Positions 1 through 11,400 of a stretch of DNA of 64,000 nt are shown piece after piece. The DNA comes from Auanema rhodensis (taxonomy: Eukaryota > Nematoda > Chromadorea > Rhabditida > Rhabditidae). Position numbers and translations under genes: made by a program. How positions within the stretch are numbered: position 1 is the stretch's first letter; each line of letters begins with the position of its first letter. Location: positions 6,510,001 to 6,574,000 of the forward strand of contig OZ059895.1 in NCBI GenBank assembly GCA_964057225.1, in the 5' to 3' direction. The notes beneath the pieces were generated by a model. It was not told the DNA's origin. It ran no database searches and saw only the letters and a program-made list of their open reading frames with translations.

Positions 1-1738
1 TCAGTAAGAGCAATTAACACTTTTCGGAACTCCTCAGCCAGAAAACTAAAAAAAACAGTGGGTGCTTCAACACTATTTTAAATCGCTTGTATATTACCTA
101 GAAGATTGCTTCATATCATCATTAATGCCGTTGTTAATATATGAGGCTGCCCGTCTAGTGTTGTAACGCGGAGATGCAATGGGTAAACTGCTATCTTCAA
201 TGATATCATCATCCGGTTCCAGCATTGGTAATCGCGTTAAATATTCTCGGAATATGTCAGTCACACTATAGAACAGTATATTTCCGAATATATACATGTA
301 TTATTTCTTTACCAAAGTGCTTGTACCACTGCATTCATGAAACAGGTATTACCCAAATTTCTTAAACCTCGGGGTTTTAATTCTTGCATACAATTTTTTG
401 AAATCTTGATAGACATAAAGTGATCTTCATTGTTGATTTGCTAAAATCATTCGACTGATCCATATAGATTATCAAAAACGCCTTATCAAACCTTTCGTTT
501 GCGGGGCCTGAGAAGGCGTCCGCCTACTAAGGCACCGGGTAAATGATTGTGCTGAAAATTAGGGAGCGCCTCTTCTTCAGGAACAGAACCACTATCTTCA
601 TCTTGATTGTAAAATCTAAACATGACCATTTTGAAACTAATATAGCGTTTACGGTGGGACCTCCCCGATGCAGGTTGTGGAATTATCTCGTCTTCTTCCT
701 CAGTACCCAAGTCAATACCGTCTTCCGAAGAGTAGGACCCAGATCTTTGCCGGGCAGCATACGAATGATCGAGACATCTATATTGAATCGTAAAATAAAC
801 TTTAAAAGATTGATGTTTTTTTATAAATGAAGCCGCTGACACGAATACGATCATGAAGAAAGAAGAAAATTACATTGCTTTTTATATTTTAATTTTTTTT
901 GAATTATACTTCAGCCCTTCATTGGCAAGAATTATATAAATGTATTTTATTATGATAAAATGAATCGTTAAAGTCTGCTTTATTCAGACCAAGAAAAAAT
1001 GTTTCGAAATACCTAGCAATTAACCGCAAATCTTCTTCACTCTCATTTCAGGCTTCAGTATTTAAAAGAATAACACGCATTAAGGATTAATATACCTTGA
1101 CTTGTTTAGAAATATCAAAGATTTGCGAACAGAGTGAACTCGTCCATCTGACGTATCGCCTTCAACAAAGCTATCACAGGAGTAGCTGTAAGAGCTACAT
1201 GAGAAATGCGCTATTTCAGTAATTATTTCAAATTTCATAACCAAAGAATCAAAATAGTAATATCCTACGCTGATTCAAAGCACCTTCATGCAACAGCGGA
1301 AAATATAAACCACAGTTGCGAAAAGCATTGATGATGAGAATCATGTCAAAATTTTGAGTTTACGTACCAAAAAAGTTCGCCCGAATTACATTGCATGGAT
1401 ACACAGTGTCTAGAGTCATGAGATTGCTTTTCTGAAGCATGACTCAGTCCATGCCCTTTAACATATCTTCCACAGAAAATTAAACCGCAGCACAAGCATA
1501 GCCAAGGACTATCCGTTGAATCACAAACAACACAATTCCACTGTACCTTTTCACTAAAACTGACTAAGAATGAAAAAAACACTTGCTGCTCTTACGCTTC
1601 GCCAGAATATGAATGTTTTCTGGTAAGCATACGACTTGATCGACCGGAGTCTTCGCATCCTTCTCGTTTATTTTGAAGCCGACTAAGATCTACCCCGGCG
1701 ATGATTACAGATTGTGATATATGAGGGCAATCGAGCAT
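1..1738 (-). CDS. usp-3: USP3-type ubiquitin-specific protease, 5' part (continues past window start)
   Basis: Removes ubiquitin from histones and other nuclear substrates (known for USP3). Exons read on the minus strand: 1738-1596, 1553-1368, 1185-1096, then an unresolved linker (roughly 450-1090), 440-313, 265-98 and 45-1. The first three exons encode a start like that of human USP3 (CPH, then a Ser-Val core) and a UBP zinc finger with CVVC, CLCC, CGRYV, H and CYSC metal ligands. Exon 440-313 carries the catalytic Cys box GLRNLGNTCFMNA, and the last exon has AEEFRKVLIAL, as in USP3. His and Asp catalytic residues lie outside the window. The linker contains an acidic and Arg/Lys-rich stretch around 490-830 whose splice sites I could not settle. 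The identification is firm; the middle exon model is not. Confidence 0.87.
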
Positions 1739-2309
1739 CACCGATGACCTCTATAACGTTTATATAATTAAAAAAAATATTTAAATAAATAGAAAGAAAC
1801 CGATTATATCGACTGTTCGCGGTTTCCAATAATAACTTAGCACGTGATACCTCAAATGCTTTCTATAAAATTTAAGTTGATACTTTCTAACATGGATAAG
1901 AGAGCAACGAAAATCATATAATACCAAATTGGTGAAATAAATAACAAAGGAAATCATTATGCAAAATTCCAATTATATTAACTATAGTGAGGGCGCAGTA
2001 AGGAAAGCGCCCGTTGGTTGGCTGTTGGATTATAGTACAAGACTACGGTATATTATGGGTCTCGGCGCGATACACTTGAAAATAAAAGTGGTGACAGCCC
2101 TTTAAAAATTTGAGAGAGAAAACTATCATCTGGCCTAAATTTCTCTTAATATTTTCTCTGTAAAAATTAGTTTTAACAGTTTTAAGGTGTTCTTTGGATT
2201 AATGTAATTTTGTTTTAATAGATAATTCATCGAATTTCTCATTATATTTCATATCTATCATACAATTAGTTAGTATTGCTTGATTTAGGTAAACAGCTAC
2301 ATCTTAAAG
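1739..2309. other. intergenic, divergent usp-3 / rps-6 promoter region
   Basis: Between two divergently transcribed genes. It holds a perfect 6-bp GC inverted repeat (GGGCGC at 1991-1996, GCGCCC at 2007-2012) and a possible trans-splice acceptor TGATTTAG ending at 2288, 21 nt before the rps-6 ATG. No coding region was recognised. Confidence 0.5.
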
Positions 2310-3350
2310 ATGAAGCTTAACTTCGCCTATCCGGCGACTGGTCAGCAAAAGGTCATTGACTTCGAAGATGAGAAGAAACTCCGTATCTTCTACGAAAAGC
2401 GTATGGCCCAGGAAGTCGAAATCGACTCTCTCGGAGACGAGTGGAAGGTAATATTTTTTTACTGTTTCTTTTTTCATGCTTATCTTTTTCCAGGGATATG
2501 TTGTTCGTATCACTGGAGGTAACGACAAACAAGGTTTCCCAATGAAGCAGGGTATTCTTACCAACGGACGTGTCCGTCTCCTCCTCAAGAAGGGACAGTC
2601 TTGCTACCGCATCCGTAAGACCGGAGAGCGCAAGCGCAAATCTGTCCGTGGTTGCATCGTTGATGCTAACCTCTCCGCTCTCTGCCTTGTCGTTGTGAAG
2701 AAGGGTGAGTAAGCGAACCACCTGGAAAACTCTAAATTTACTTTTTTTACAGGAGACCAGGACATCGAGGGTCTTACCGATACTGTCCTTCCCCGCAGAC
2801 TTGGACCAAAGAGAGCCTCCAAGATCAGAAAGCTTTTCAACCTTACCAAGGAAGACGATGTCACTAAGTACGTCATTACCCACGAGAAGACCAAGAACGG
2901 TATGTAGTATTTTTTTTGTGAATAGCTGTAAGTCACGATGCATCAACAATATTTTGAATGTGTGGTTGACTAGCAGCAATATTAACATCTTCAGTATCTG
3001 CCCGCTATCTCTGATTTTCATACGATTTTGGGTTCGTAGCAAGATAACATTTTTCTTTTTAGGAAAGACTCGTGTTGTTGCCCCTAAGATCCAAAGACTT
3101 GTTACCCCAACTGTCATTGCCAGACGCAAGGCCGTCATCAGAAAGAAGAAGGCTCAACGTGTCAAATCCCGTGAGGATGCCGCTGCTTACCACAAGCTTA
3201 TGACTAAGTACGCCAAGGTAAAGGCTTATTCATTGATCGAATAAACTGTATATCTTTTAGGAAAAGAAAGACGAGAAAATGGCCCGCAGAAGATCATCCG
3301 CCTCCAGATCCTCCGAATCTGAGGCCAAGAAGGCCACCACCAAAAAGTAA
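2310..3350 (+). CDS. rps-6: 40S ribosomal protein S6 (eS6)
   Basis: Structural protein of the small ribosomal subunit and the classic target of S6 kinase. Exons 2310-2447, 2494-2704, 2753-2899, 3063-3217 and 3261-3350 join in frame to 246 residues, the usual eS6 length. The start [14 protein letters not shown] and the core [14 protein letters not shown] and [13 protein letters not shown] are diagnostic. The C-terminal tail has the [16 protein letters not shown] type of serine cluster that S6 kinases phosphorylate. Codon use (AAG, CTC, GTC, ACC) is far more biased than in the neighbours, as expected for a highly expressed ribosomal gene. All introns are GT-AG; the longest, 2900-3062, is 163 nt. 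Confidence 0.98.
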
Positions 3351-3876
3351 ATGGGAATGTTACTTGTTTGTTTTCCTGTTTATAAAATGTTATTATAATC
3401 TAATATTTGTTTTACTGGTGCTAAATTTTTATATAGTACAATGTGAAGACAATCTGAAAAATACAGGATGAATAACTTGAAAGTGATACAAGCATTGAAT
3501 TCTTGAATAATTGGGGGTTATTGAAAGTTCAAATAGATACGATACGAATGTTGTCGTATAAAAGCATGAATTTCCGTATTATCAAAGAAGCTTCTTCAGT
3601 TACTGACGAGCGAAATGTAGTAAATTTGTCTAAGTGTTAAAGCAGCAATGTTTGTTATTTTAAATTTCGCTCGAATGTTTCATCGTTTGCCCATCAAACA
3701 CTGAAATTGCTACTCTCATTTATTCTTCTGCTTTAGCGTTTGATGCTCATCGATAACGGAAGCACCGTCATGATTTCGGAAATTATAATTTTTTTACTTT
3801 TCTTTAAAAGTGAGACCCAATCTACTTACATCTGCTAGCTTTCAAATACATTTTCTTAGTTTGCTCTCTTTACAAT
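3351..3876. other. intergenic, no gene recognised
   Basis: AT-rich 3' flank of rps-6 (AATAAA-like signals are not obvious; TATAAAATG lies near 3381). No ORF with recognisable content was found. Confidence 0.4.
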
Positions 3877-4168
3877 TCAAAATATTGTAATAATAACAAA
3901 GTGGTATGCAGTATATGCACCAAGTGACTGATGAGCTATATTTTTCATTTTTCATTTTGCATGTTACTATTACATATTCTACCTGTACTGTTCTTCTATC
4001 CCTTCCAACGGCAATCCAAGTAAAAAAGAGAAAACAGATTGAATTCGAAATTCCGAAAACGCCGACCAATCTGAACGTAATCCCCCCTTTGTCAATTTCC
4101 ATGAAACATAGTCTCATTCAGTTCGTATACCTGAAATCTCTCAAAGTCTCTTCAGCAAGAACTGCCAT
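3877..4168 (-). CDS. possible small membrane protein, 58 residues
   Basis: Not recognised. Three exons, 4168-4131, 4070-3983 and 3927-3877, can be joined in frame through canonical introns (gtatac...ttcag, 60 nt; gtagaa...atcag, 55 nt). They give a start MAVLAEETLRDF, a hydrophobic segment of about 18 residues, an Arg-rich loop (GRDRRTVQ) and a second short hydrophobic end. The block is less AT-rich than its flanks. It could equally be chance: the opposite strand also has an exon-like open stretch at 4038-4124. The function is unknown. Confidence 0.33.
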
Positions 4169-4568
4169 ATAGCTTTGTTCTACTCTTAATTCCTATTTCA
4201 GATTGTATTTAGTTTTATCTAGTTGAAGTGATCTTTCCAATAAGTTTCAAGGATATCCATATTTCAATATAACACTAAGAGTAAGCATTTGATTCTTTTT
4301 AGAGAAATGACTCAAATTATGTTTCTTCAGAAGTTCAGCAGCAGGGGAGAAAATTCTTCCGCTGCCTTTTGTGGATGTTTGTTTGTTCGTTTACTTTCAC
4401 GTTGTCATCTGATAGTGTAGAAATACGGTGATTAGCGAACAGCTTGGATAAGATTCTACAAACAGTCACATACCTCCCTCGTTTCCCTACAGTTTTTTTA
4501 CTTGTGATCACATTTTAAAGAAAACAATTTATCACCATATTCGAAATATCGGTACTTGGTCCGTTAAA
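4169..4568. other. upstream region of the tyrosine phosphatase gene
   Basis: Contains a strong acceptor-like TTCTTTTTAG at 4293-4302 followed 4 nt later by an ATG (4307) opening a 37-codon frame that stops at 4420. This could mark the 5' end of the phosphatase transcript (spliced-leader addition with an upstream ORF), or an upstream exon. Neither can be decided here. Confidence 0.3.
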
Positions 4569-7500
4569 ATGCTACAAGGTTAGTTTAGTTTCATCACCAA
4601 TCAATATATCAATTTTACCTCTTGTTCTATATATTTTTTGAAATATTTATGAATAAATATTATACTTAAATAATAAAAATTATTTTAGCGGCAGATATAA
4701 TACTGATCTCAATTGGTTGTCTTTTACTGTTTATTACCTTTTTTGCTATTTTAGTGGCATCAATTGCTTTTAAAAGACGGAACAAGGTACTATTTTACTT
4801 TTACTTTAAAAATTATTTAAAAATAAATTTTAAAATAAAAATATTGTTTTACATTTCTTTAGAAAAAAAATATTTTGTTTTATCGTATTGCATGTTTAAA
4901 ATGAAAATCTCAATAAGATTCTCATTTAGGAAGAAGAAAAACATGCTGCTGAAGCTCAGAGAAAAATTACTCGAGAATTCTACTTGGATAAACCTTCTTC
5001 TGCTACTGTATCTACAGGAAAAGCTCAACTAAACGCTATAGTGATTAATGAAGAAGATCTGAGAAATACATCAAATATAGGTAAATGTTCTAACTGAATG
5101 GGCGTATAAAAGAAAAATTAAAAGTATATTATACGTCAAAAGATTAAATTTTTTCTAAATAATATCTTCAAAATAATGTTCAATCAATCAATTTTCATTT
5201 CTTGTTTTCAATTACATTTTTTTTGTTTTTGAGTTAAATGACTCGAAAATTTATAATATAATATTTTATAATATAATATTATATATATAAGTAATAATTA
5301 TTGATAAATAGATATAAAAAGATATAAAAATGTATATTATTATCTATAATGTCTATTTTGGTTATTTCTTTTGAAAATAATATTCTATCTGTTCACTTTG
5401 AAACACTCTCATCATTCACACAAAATGAAATTATTTCTCATAATTATGAATTGTGAAGTAAATTTATTTTAATTCATTTTGTAGATGTCAGCCCAAGCTC
5501 ATTAAGCTCTAAGAACAAGACGAGTAGTCTTGTTATAGCCACTAGTGGAGAAGCTCTGTCAAAAAGCAGCAGCTCGAAATCACTCAAAAGACCTTCTAGG
5601 TTAGTTTTATTGATGTCATGTGTATGATAGACTGAAAGAAGTTGTTGGGACAAAGTGAGAAGATGGAATATTGAATTAGCAGGAGATAAACAGCTTCAAT
5701 TCTAAAAGCGAACAAACATTTTTTAGACCTATCGAGCTTTGTTTGTCGAATGCGGAAACAGTTGCCGAAAAAGCAAATGCAATTAATACGTAAGTTTTTT
5801 AGCATTTGTTTGAACATCATAATTATCTTGTAGCTTGTGAATTAGGTTATAAAATGATTATTAGATCCATAAAATGAAGTCAAAAACCATACTGTTTTTT
5901 CAATTGTTTAGAAGACATTCCATTTCTTCCTTCCGAGACGTGTTTGATGACTACCGGTACACAGTTCTAAGAGACGAGTTTGAAGTTAGTTGTCGCCTTC
6001 ATATTAACAAAATATTGTTTTTTAAACAGCTATTGAAAAAAAAAAGTTAAAACCGCTTTCAAAAAAACAAAGACATAGAAGTATGTCAAAATAATACTGT
6101 TTTGAAGCATTACTTTTGAGACGAAACATGTGAACTTTGTCTGTGTATTGTTATTTTCTTAAAGCAAACTTGAACAAGTGTTATTTTTTGACTGTGACTA
6201 TATCATATAGTTTATTGTTCGTTCCAAATAATTAGTGATTTTTTTATTTGCTTTGGAAAATGTATCTCGGCATCTAATCGAAAGTACCTTGGGATAAGTA
6301 TACACTTCAGATTCTTGAAGGCCGTGATGTGAATCGTGTGAAAAGTTGCCAAACTGCTGAACAGTATCGTGGCAAAAATAGATTTGGAGATATACTACCC
6401 TGTATGGCATTTTAATGTTCAACGCTTGACTAGCTATTATTGCTTTCAGATGACGAAAATCGTGTACTATTGCGTGAAAATCGCTACATCAATGCCAGCT
6501 ATCTAGATGTGAGTAAATTGTTTCAACTACCAACTTCTTTTGATCATTAGTTTGAACTTTTGCTCTAAAAACAACACAGTTTGCCCTTTTCGGTTTAACT
6601 ATCATTCATTTTTGTTTTTTTTTTAAGATATAAGCACTAACTACTGTCTGTTTTTCAAATGGAATGTACTTAAGGAAGATTTCTTAATAAGCTGTTTTCA
6701 GGGCTACAGACATCCTCATCAGTTCATTGCTACCCAAGGTCCTATGTCTGAAGATGAGTTGGGTAAACGTAAAGAAAATACAATTGCTGATTTCTGGCAT
6801 ATGGTTTGGGAAACTAAAACTTCTTGCATAGTAATGCTGACCGATTGTGTCGAAAATATGCAGGTTTCATCTAATTCAACTAAGTCCCTCACCATACCCA
6901 TATAGACGAAATGTAGCCGATATTGGCCAATGGAACTTGGCCTGTCTGAAGTACATGGTCCTTGCAGAGTCAGTCTGATGGCTGAATCTCGTGATCCAAT
7001 TTGTGATCAACGGGAGCTGGATGTGGTTTGTCATCATGAATCTCGACAGGCATGTTGTTATTGATACTTATTTTGACATTAAATTAGAAATTAGTATATT
7101 TCTTATTTTTCAGGTTACCCAGTTTCATTTCCGAGATTGGCGAGACAGCGAGGCTGTAAGCCCTACTCGCCTTTTGGATTTCATTGAACGCATCATGAAT
7201 AAACGCTTCAATAGTCCAATAATAGTTCACTGCAGGTTAGTAAATTATCCATTACCCCCGAAAGTACTTTACTCTTCTCTCACTTTCTACCCCCCCCCCC
7301 CCCCAACTATTTTTGAATGAACATAATAATCTTTATACGGATGGCACGTTTCGTTCTCAAGAGTCATGAGATTTATAAAATTGGGGTGAATAGAAACCTT
7401 GTTTCACGACAACAAAGATGTCAGATTCGTTTTTCATCCAACTATTAAAGGGGCTGTCACTTTATTACTTGCCCTTCAATTTGATGTATTATAAAAGTGA

Positions 7501-7854
7501 TGCTATGGTTCTATTCTGTTTGACTAGCTATCCAAATTCTAACTATGATTACGAAGTTGACGTTGGCGTTTGCAGTGGTCTTTCGATCCTTTCAAACTTG
7601 AAATACTAATATTTTAGTGCCGGTGTTGGTCGAACGGGTGTTTTCATTGCAACATGGCGTCTACTGGAGCGAGCTCGGCATGAGCGTTCCATTGATGTAT
7701 TTTCGTAAGTTTATATGGATATGTGTGTTCTATACTCATATTCAGTGAAATCGATTCCATGCGTGATCAACGTGGCCGAATGGTTCAATCTGCAGAACAA
7801 TACCAGAATATTTATGAAGCCATATCCACAGCAATTGTCGAGCAGAGGATCTAA
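4569..7854 (+). CDS. membrane-anchored protein tyrosine phosphatase
   Basis: Predicted to dephosphorylate phosphotyrosine at the inner face of a membrane. Exons: 4569-4578, 4689-4786, 4930-5080, 5485-5599, 5727-5789, 5912-5984, 6311-6401, 6450-6508, 6702-6863, 6906-7049, 7114-7235, 7618-7704 and 7746-7854, giving 427 residues. A single transmembrane helix (about residues 5-28) follows almost directly on the start and ends in KRRNK; then come a Ser-rich linker and one PTP domain. The catalytic loop HCSAGVGRTG is intact (Cys362, Arg368), as are NRYINASYLDG and the QSAEQY loop. The usual KNRY is KNRF, and the WPD loop reads W331-R-D333: general acid kept, Pro and the loop Gly lost. The intron after 7049 starts with GC. 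There is no ectodomain in this model; upstream exons may be missing. I cannot name an orthologue. Confidence 0.88.
7290..7304 (+). repeat. poly-C tract, 15 C
   Basis: Run of C in the phosphatase intron 7236-7617; its length may be unreliable in sequencing. Confidence 0.9.
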
Positions 7855-8470
7855 CAGTATACCCTAACAAAGCATTCTAGCTAACCTATAAAGCAAACTA
7901 CATATATTTTGTTTTAAAAACATGTATTTATTTTTCAACACTAAATATTTATCACAATTCTGTTTGATGAACGTGTTAAGGAAGCGAATCGTGGATGATT
8001 TACCCTTATGCAAATGGAGGGGGGAGGAGATGAGGGAGGAAATATCTTAAGAGAGTATTATATACAAGATATTAAAGTAGGACACTTTTAGCTGATTATG
8101 TGGACTTGGTTCCGAAATTAAATTATGCGGGGTTACCTCGCCTGTATTATTGATGACATTCATGAGACAATTTGAAACAAGACCTCCCGTGTTGAGGACA
8201 TATGAATGAAAGTTGGGTAATTAAGCATAAAAAAATTTTGATTTTGATTATAAACTGACATATACATTTGCTGGAGCATTATTACTGTTTTTCGACACGT
8301 TTACGGTCACAACCACGCACAAAATATGAAGGATGGCAAAGGCGACGGAATGTTATCTTAATGAGAGAACTAGAATTTGAACACGAAACTTCCTTCATAA
8401 AAAGAAGGTTTTCTCATTTCAATAATTTGCAAAGACATTTGGAAAGAAATATGTAGTCAGGACAAGAACC
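7855..8470. other. intergenic between convergent genes
   Basis: Tail-to-tail gap between the phosphatase and the TULP4-type gene; AT-rich 3' flanks. A 62-codon frame at 8268-8456 has no recognisable content and is not called. Confidence 0.4.
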
Positions 8471-11400
8471 CTATTTCAATCTCTGAGTTATACTAGCTAG
8501 TGCTATAGAAAATGCTTGACTAGCAGATAAGGGTCGTCGAAAGTCGAGAGTGTAAGCACCTCCTTCTATTCTACCAAATTGCAAGACTTGCTTTCCATCT
8601 ACTTCAACCTGGAATAGCTTTCAATTATTAAATCATATTTAGTCAACCCAAAGGATTCCACTGTAATATATGGTTAATAGAACAAACCTGGAAATTTTTT
8701 GCGGATTCCTGTGTAACACGACCACCAAAATCCAACTATAACAGAACAATTCAATAAATAGAAGAAACTAATTAATATACCTGATACACTTGATTATGTT
8801 CATTCCAAAATGGAGTTTTATTATGCATAGTAATTATACGATTGTACCTTGGAGGTACAGATCTTCCTTCGCCTAAGGCACTCTTGATCTCTTTGAGAGT
8901 TCTCATTAATTGTCTTACTTCGGCACGAACATCATCGTTAGCGACCTATAGAAAATTCAATTAATAGAAAGAAAATGAAAAATTGATACTACCTTTTTCT
9001 CTATTTCATTAACTTTTCTCAATAATTCTTTCATTTGTGAGCGCATTTTAGTTATTGACGCACGATCTCGTTTCTGAAAGTTCTTTATAAACTCATGTCA
9101 ACATTAGAATAAACGAACCGCGTTAAACCCGTGTCGATGACTCAATTGTCCAGCAATACGAAGTAAAAGGTCTAGTTCAGATTGTAACTCAGCCCTGAAC
9201 CTATCACCCTGCGGTCCTTCTGTACTTGTAGTGGACGGGACTGATGCTTCAACTCCAGAGGTGGAGGACGTCGTGGGATTATGTGTAGGGACTTGGATTT
9301 GAGAGGTAGACGGAAGTAACGAATCCCGATCATCCACTCCATCTGTAAGGTCGGTCAAAGGATTATATCATAGCGATGATGACAACTAACCAATAAAGTC
9401 AAGAGACTCAATTTCATCGTGCCAAGTACTAGTGGTACTCATAGTCAAATCGGATTCCCCTTGACGAGATTCTACTCGAACAGGAGATTCTTTGGAAGCT
9501 GCGACCTAAAAGAAAAACATGACCATATTGCATCTTATTAACAAGTTTCATCTAAGGTTTAGATGTTCGTTCAATTTGTAGAAATTTCGAAGATAATATT
9601 ACCTGAGATGTTCCCTGACCAGATGGTGTTAATTCACATGCTACGCCACTCATAGCTGCTCTTAAAACTGTACATTCACTCACAACCTGGAAATATATTT
9701 AATGGCCCAAAGAAAATAGAATGTTCAATCTGTTCTCAAGGATAATTAAGGATGTACCCACCTTTTCGAAAAAGGCACGTTCCTCTTTTGTTAATCCATC
9801 CGGCTCTTTGAGACTAGTATTCTTTAGTAAACAAGACATATCGTCGTATTCATCTTCACTGAAATAATCAACTTTTCTGGACGAGCACGGGGCAACAAAC
9901 ACATATCCGCTACTGCGGTCGGTAATTGCATTTATCAAGTTCGTTCGCTAAGCAATAACATTATTGGTGAGATATTCCCCCCTCCCTTTTTTTTCTAGAT
10001 TTTCTCTTTTTTATTTCCATTTACGAACCCATTCTCCTTATTCTTGTTTCCAAATTCTTTTCACACTTTTTAGGAACAGTTCAAGTTAATTCACAAAGAG
10101 AAATTTTCTTGAACTATCTGTTATCAGGGTACTACTAAGGAAATCTCCGTGCTTGTTTGAATCGAACTTGACAAAATATAAAACGAAACATTGATTTTCT
10201 CACCTCGATGAAGGTGAGGGACAGAGTGACGGGTGTCTCGATTGGTTCATTCCTAATGGAGACAACAGAGCCAAATCGATCGTCATTTGGCGAGGCTGCA
10301 GGTGGAGCACCGAAGTCTTGTAAACAACCTGAAAAACATCCATTTTACAAGATGGGCACATAATTCTATGTAGTATTTGCCAGATAAAGACTAAGAAAAA
10401 GCTAAAGCTTAAAAACTGAAAATTAAAAGATTTTTCAATCTTGCTTATATATATTCCTTGATATGTGAGCGATTCTTTGCTATATTAACTTTCATGTTTT
10501 GATCAAATTTCTGCATAAACACATTTATAAATGCATACAATAGCAGATTCATAAGATTTTGCCGAAAATTGGATAATGATAAAAGCTTGTTGTATATACT
10601 AGAACATGCCAAAAATATTGTTAGAGGCAATTTGTCAGTTTCGAAGCAATATATTGAATTAAGCCTAGATTGTGAACTAACCTGTCCTAGAAACTCCGGC
10701 AAAAGTTTGGGGCACATGGATGTAATATTGAACCTTGTGCACCAAACATTCGAAGACACTTGAGCTAATCTTAAATCGGTACGTTGAGGGCGAACATGTC
10801 TGAAAAAATAGAATATATCCCTTGGCTTATGATGAATAGCCTTTGTTAACATCGGTTTATTCCTTGTTGAGGAAAAGACTTTTCTCAATTCATGGGCGGC
10901 ATATACAGCATAAAGAACGCAAGATAGCTTGAAAAGCAGAAGTAAAGAACTGCTAGATTATCTGTGCGACTTGCTTCTGTTCCTGCTGTAGTTACTGCTA
11001 TGAATGGATCAAGCCTGTTGCCAAACAAGGAAATCATACGACGAAAAGCTATGGCCTAGTTCGTTGACGTGCCGTAATTGTATAATTACATCCGTCTTGC
11101 ATAACAACTAACCGCGACATGAGTGCCCGTATATGTCTTTTACTCCGCCTCCACAGTGAATTACGTCCAGTGGATCCACGCGGAAGAATGGAGACATCTT
11201 CTGGAACTAGAAAATTAGACTAATGCTAAAAAAACAGACAAATGATCGTGAATCATATAAGCTTAAATTATAAAGAAAATTGCTGGACAAATCGAATGGA
11301 AACTGTACAAAGAACGAGGATTAAATAATCTTAAATGGACATAGACGGCGCCCCTCAACGAACTGACCAGAACGACAAATATTTGAAGTTAATTCCTAGT

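Noticed and set aside
2353-3138. 261-codon open frame on the minus strand
   Set aside because: It is the antisense of the ribosomal S6 exons and bridges its introns; codon bias of S6 keeps the opposite strand open. No recognisable protein content.
10569-10763. Plus-strand frame inside the TULP4-type gene
   Set aside because: Antisense to the conserved SNVWCTRFNI exon; no independent content.
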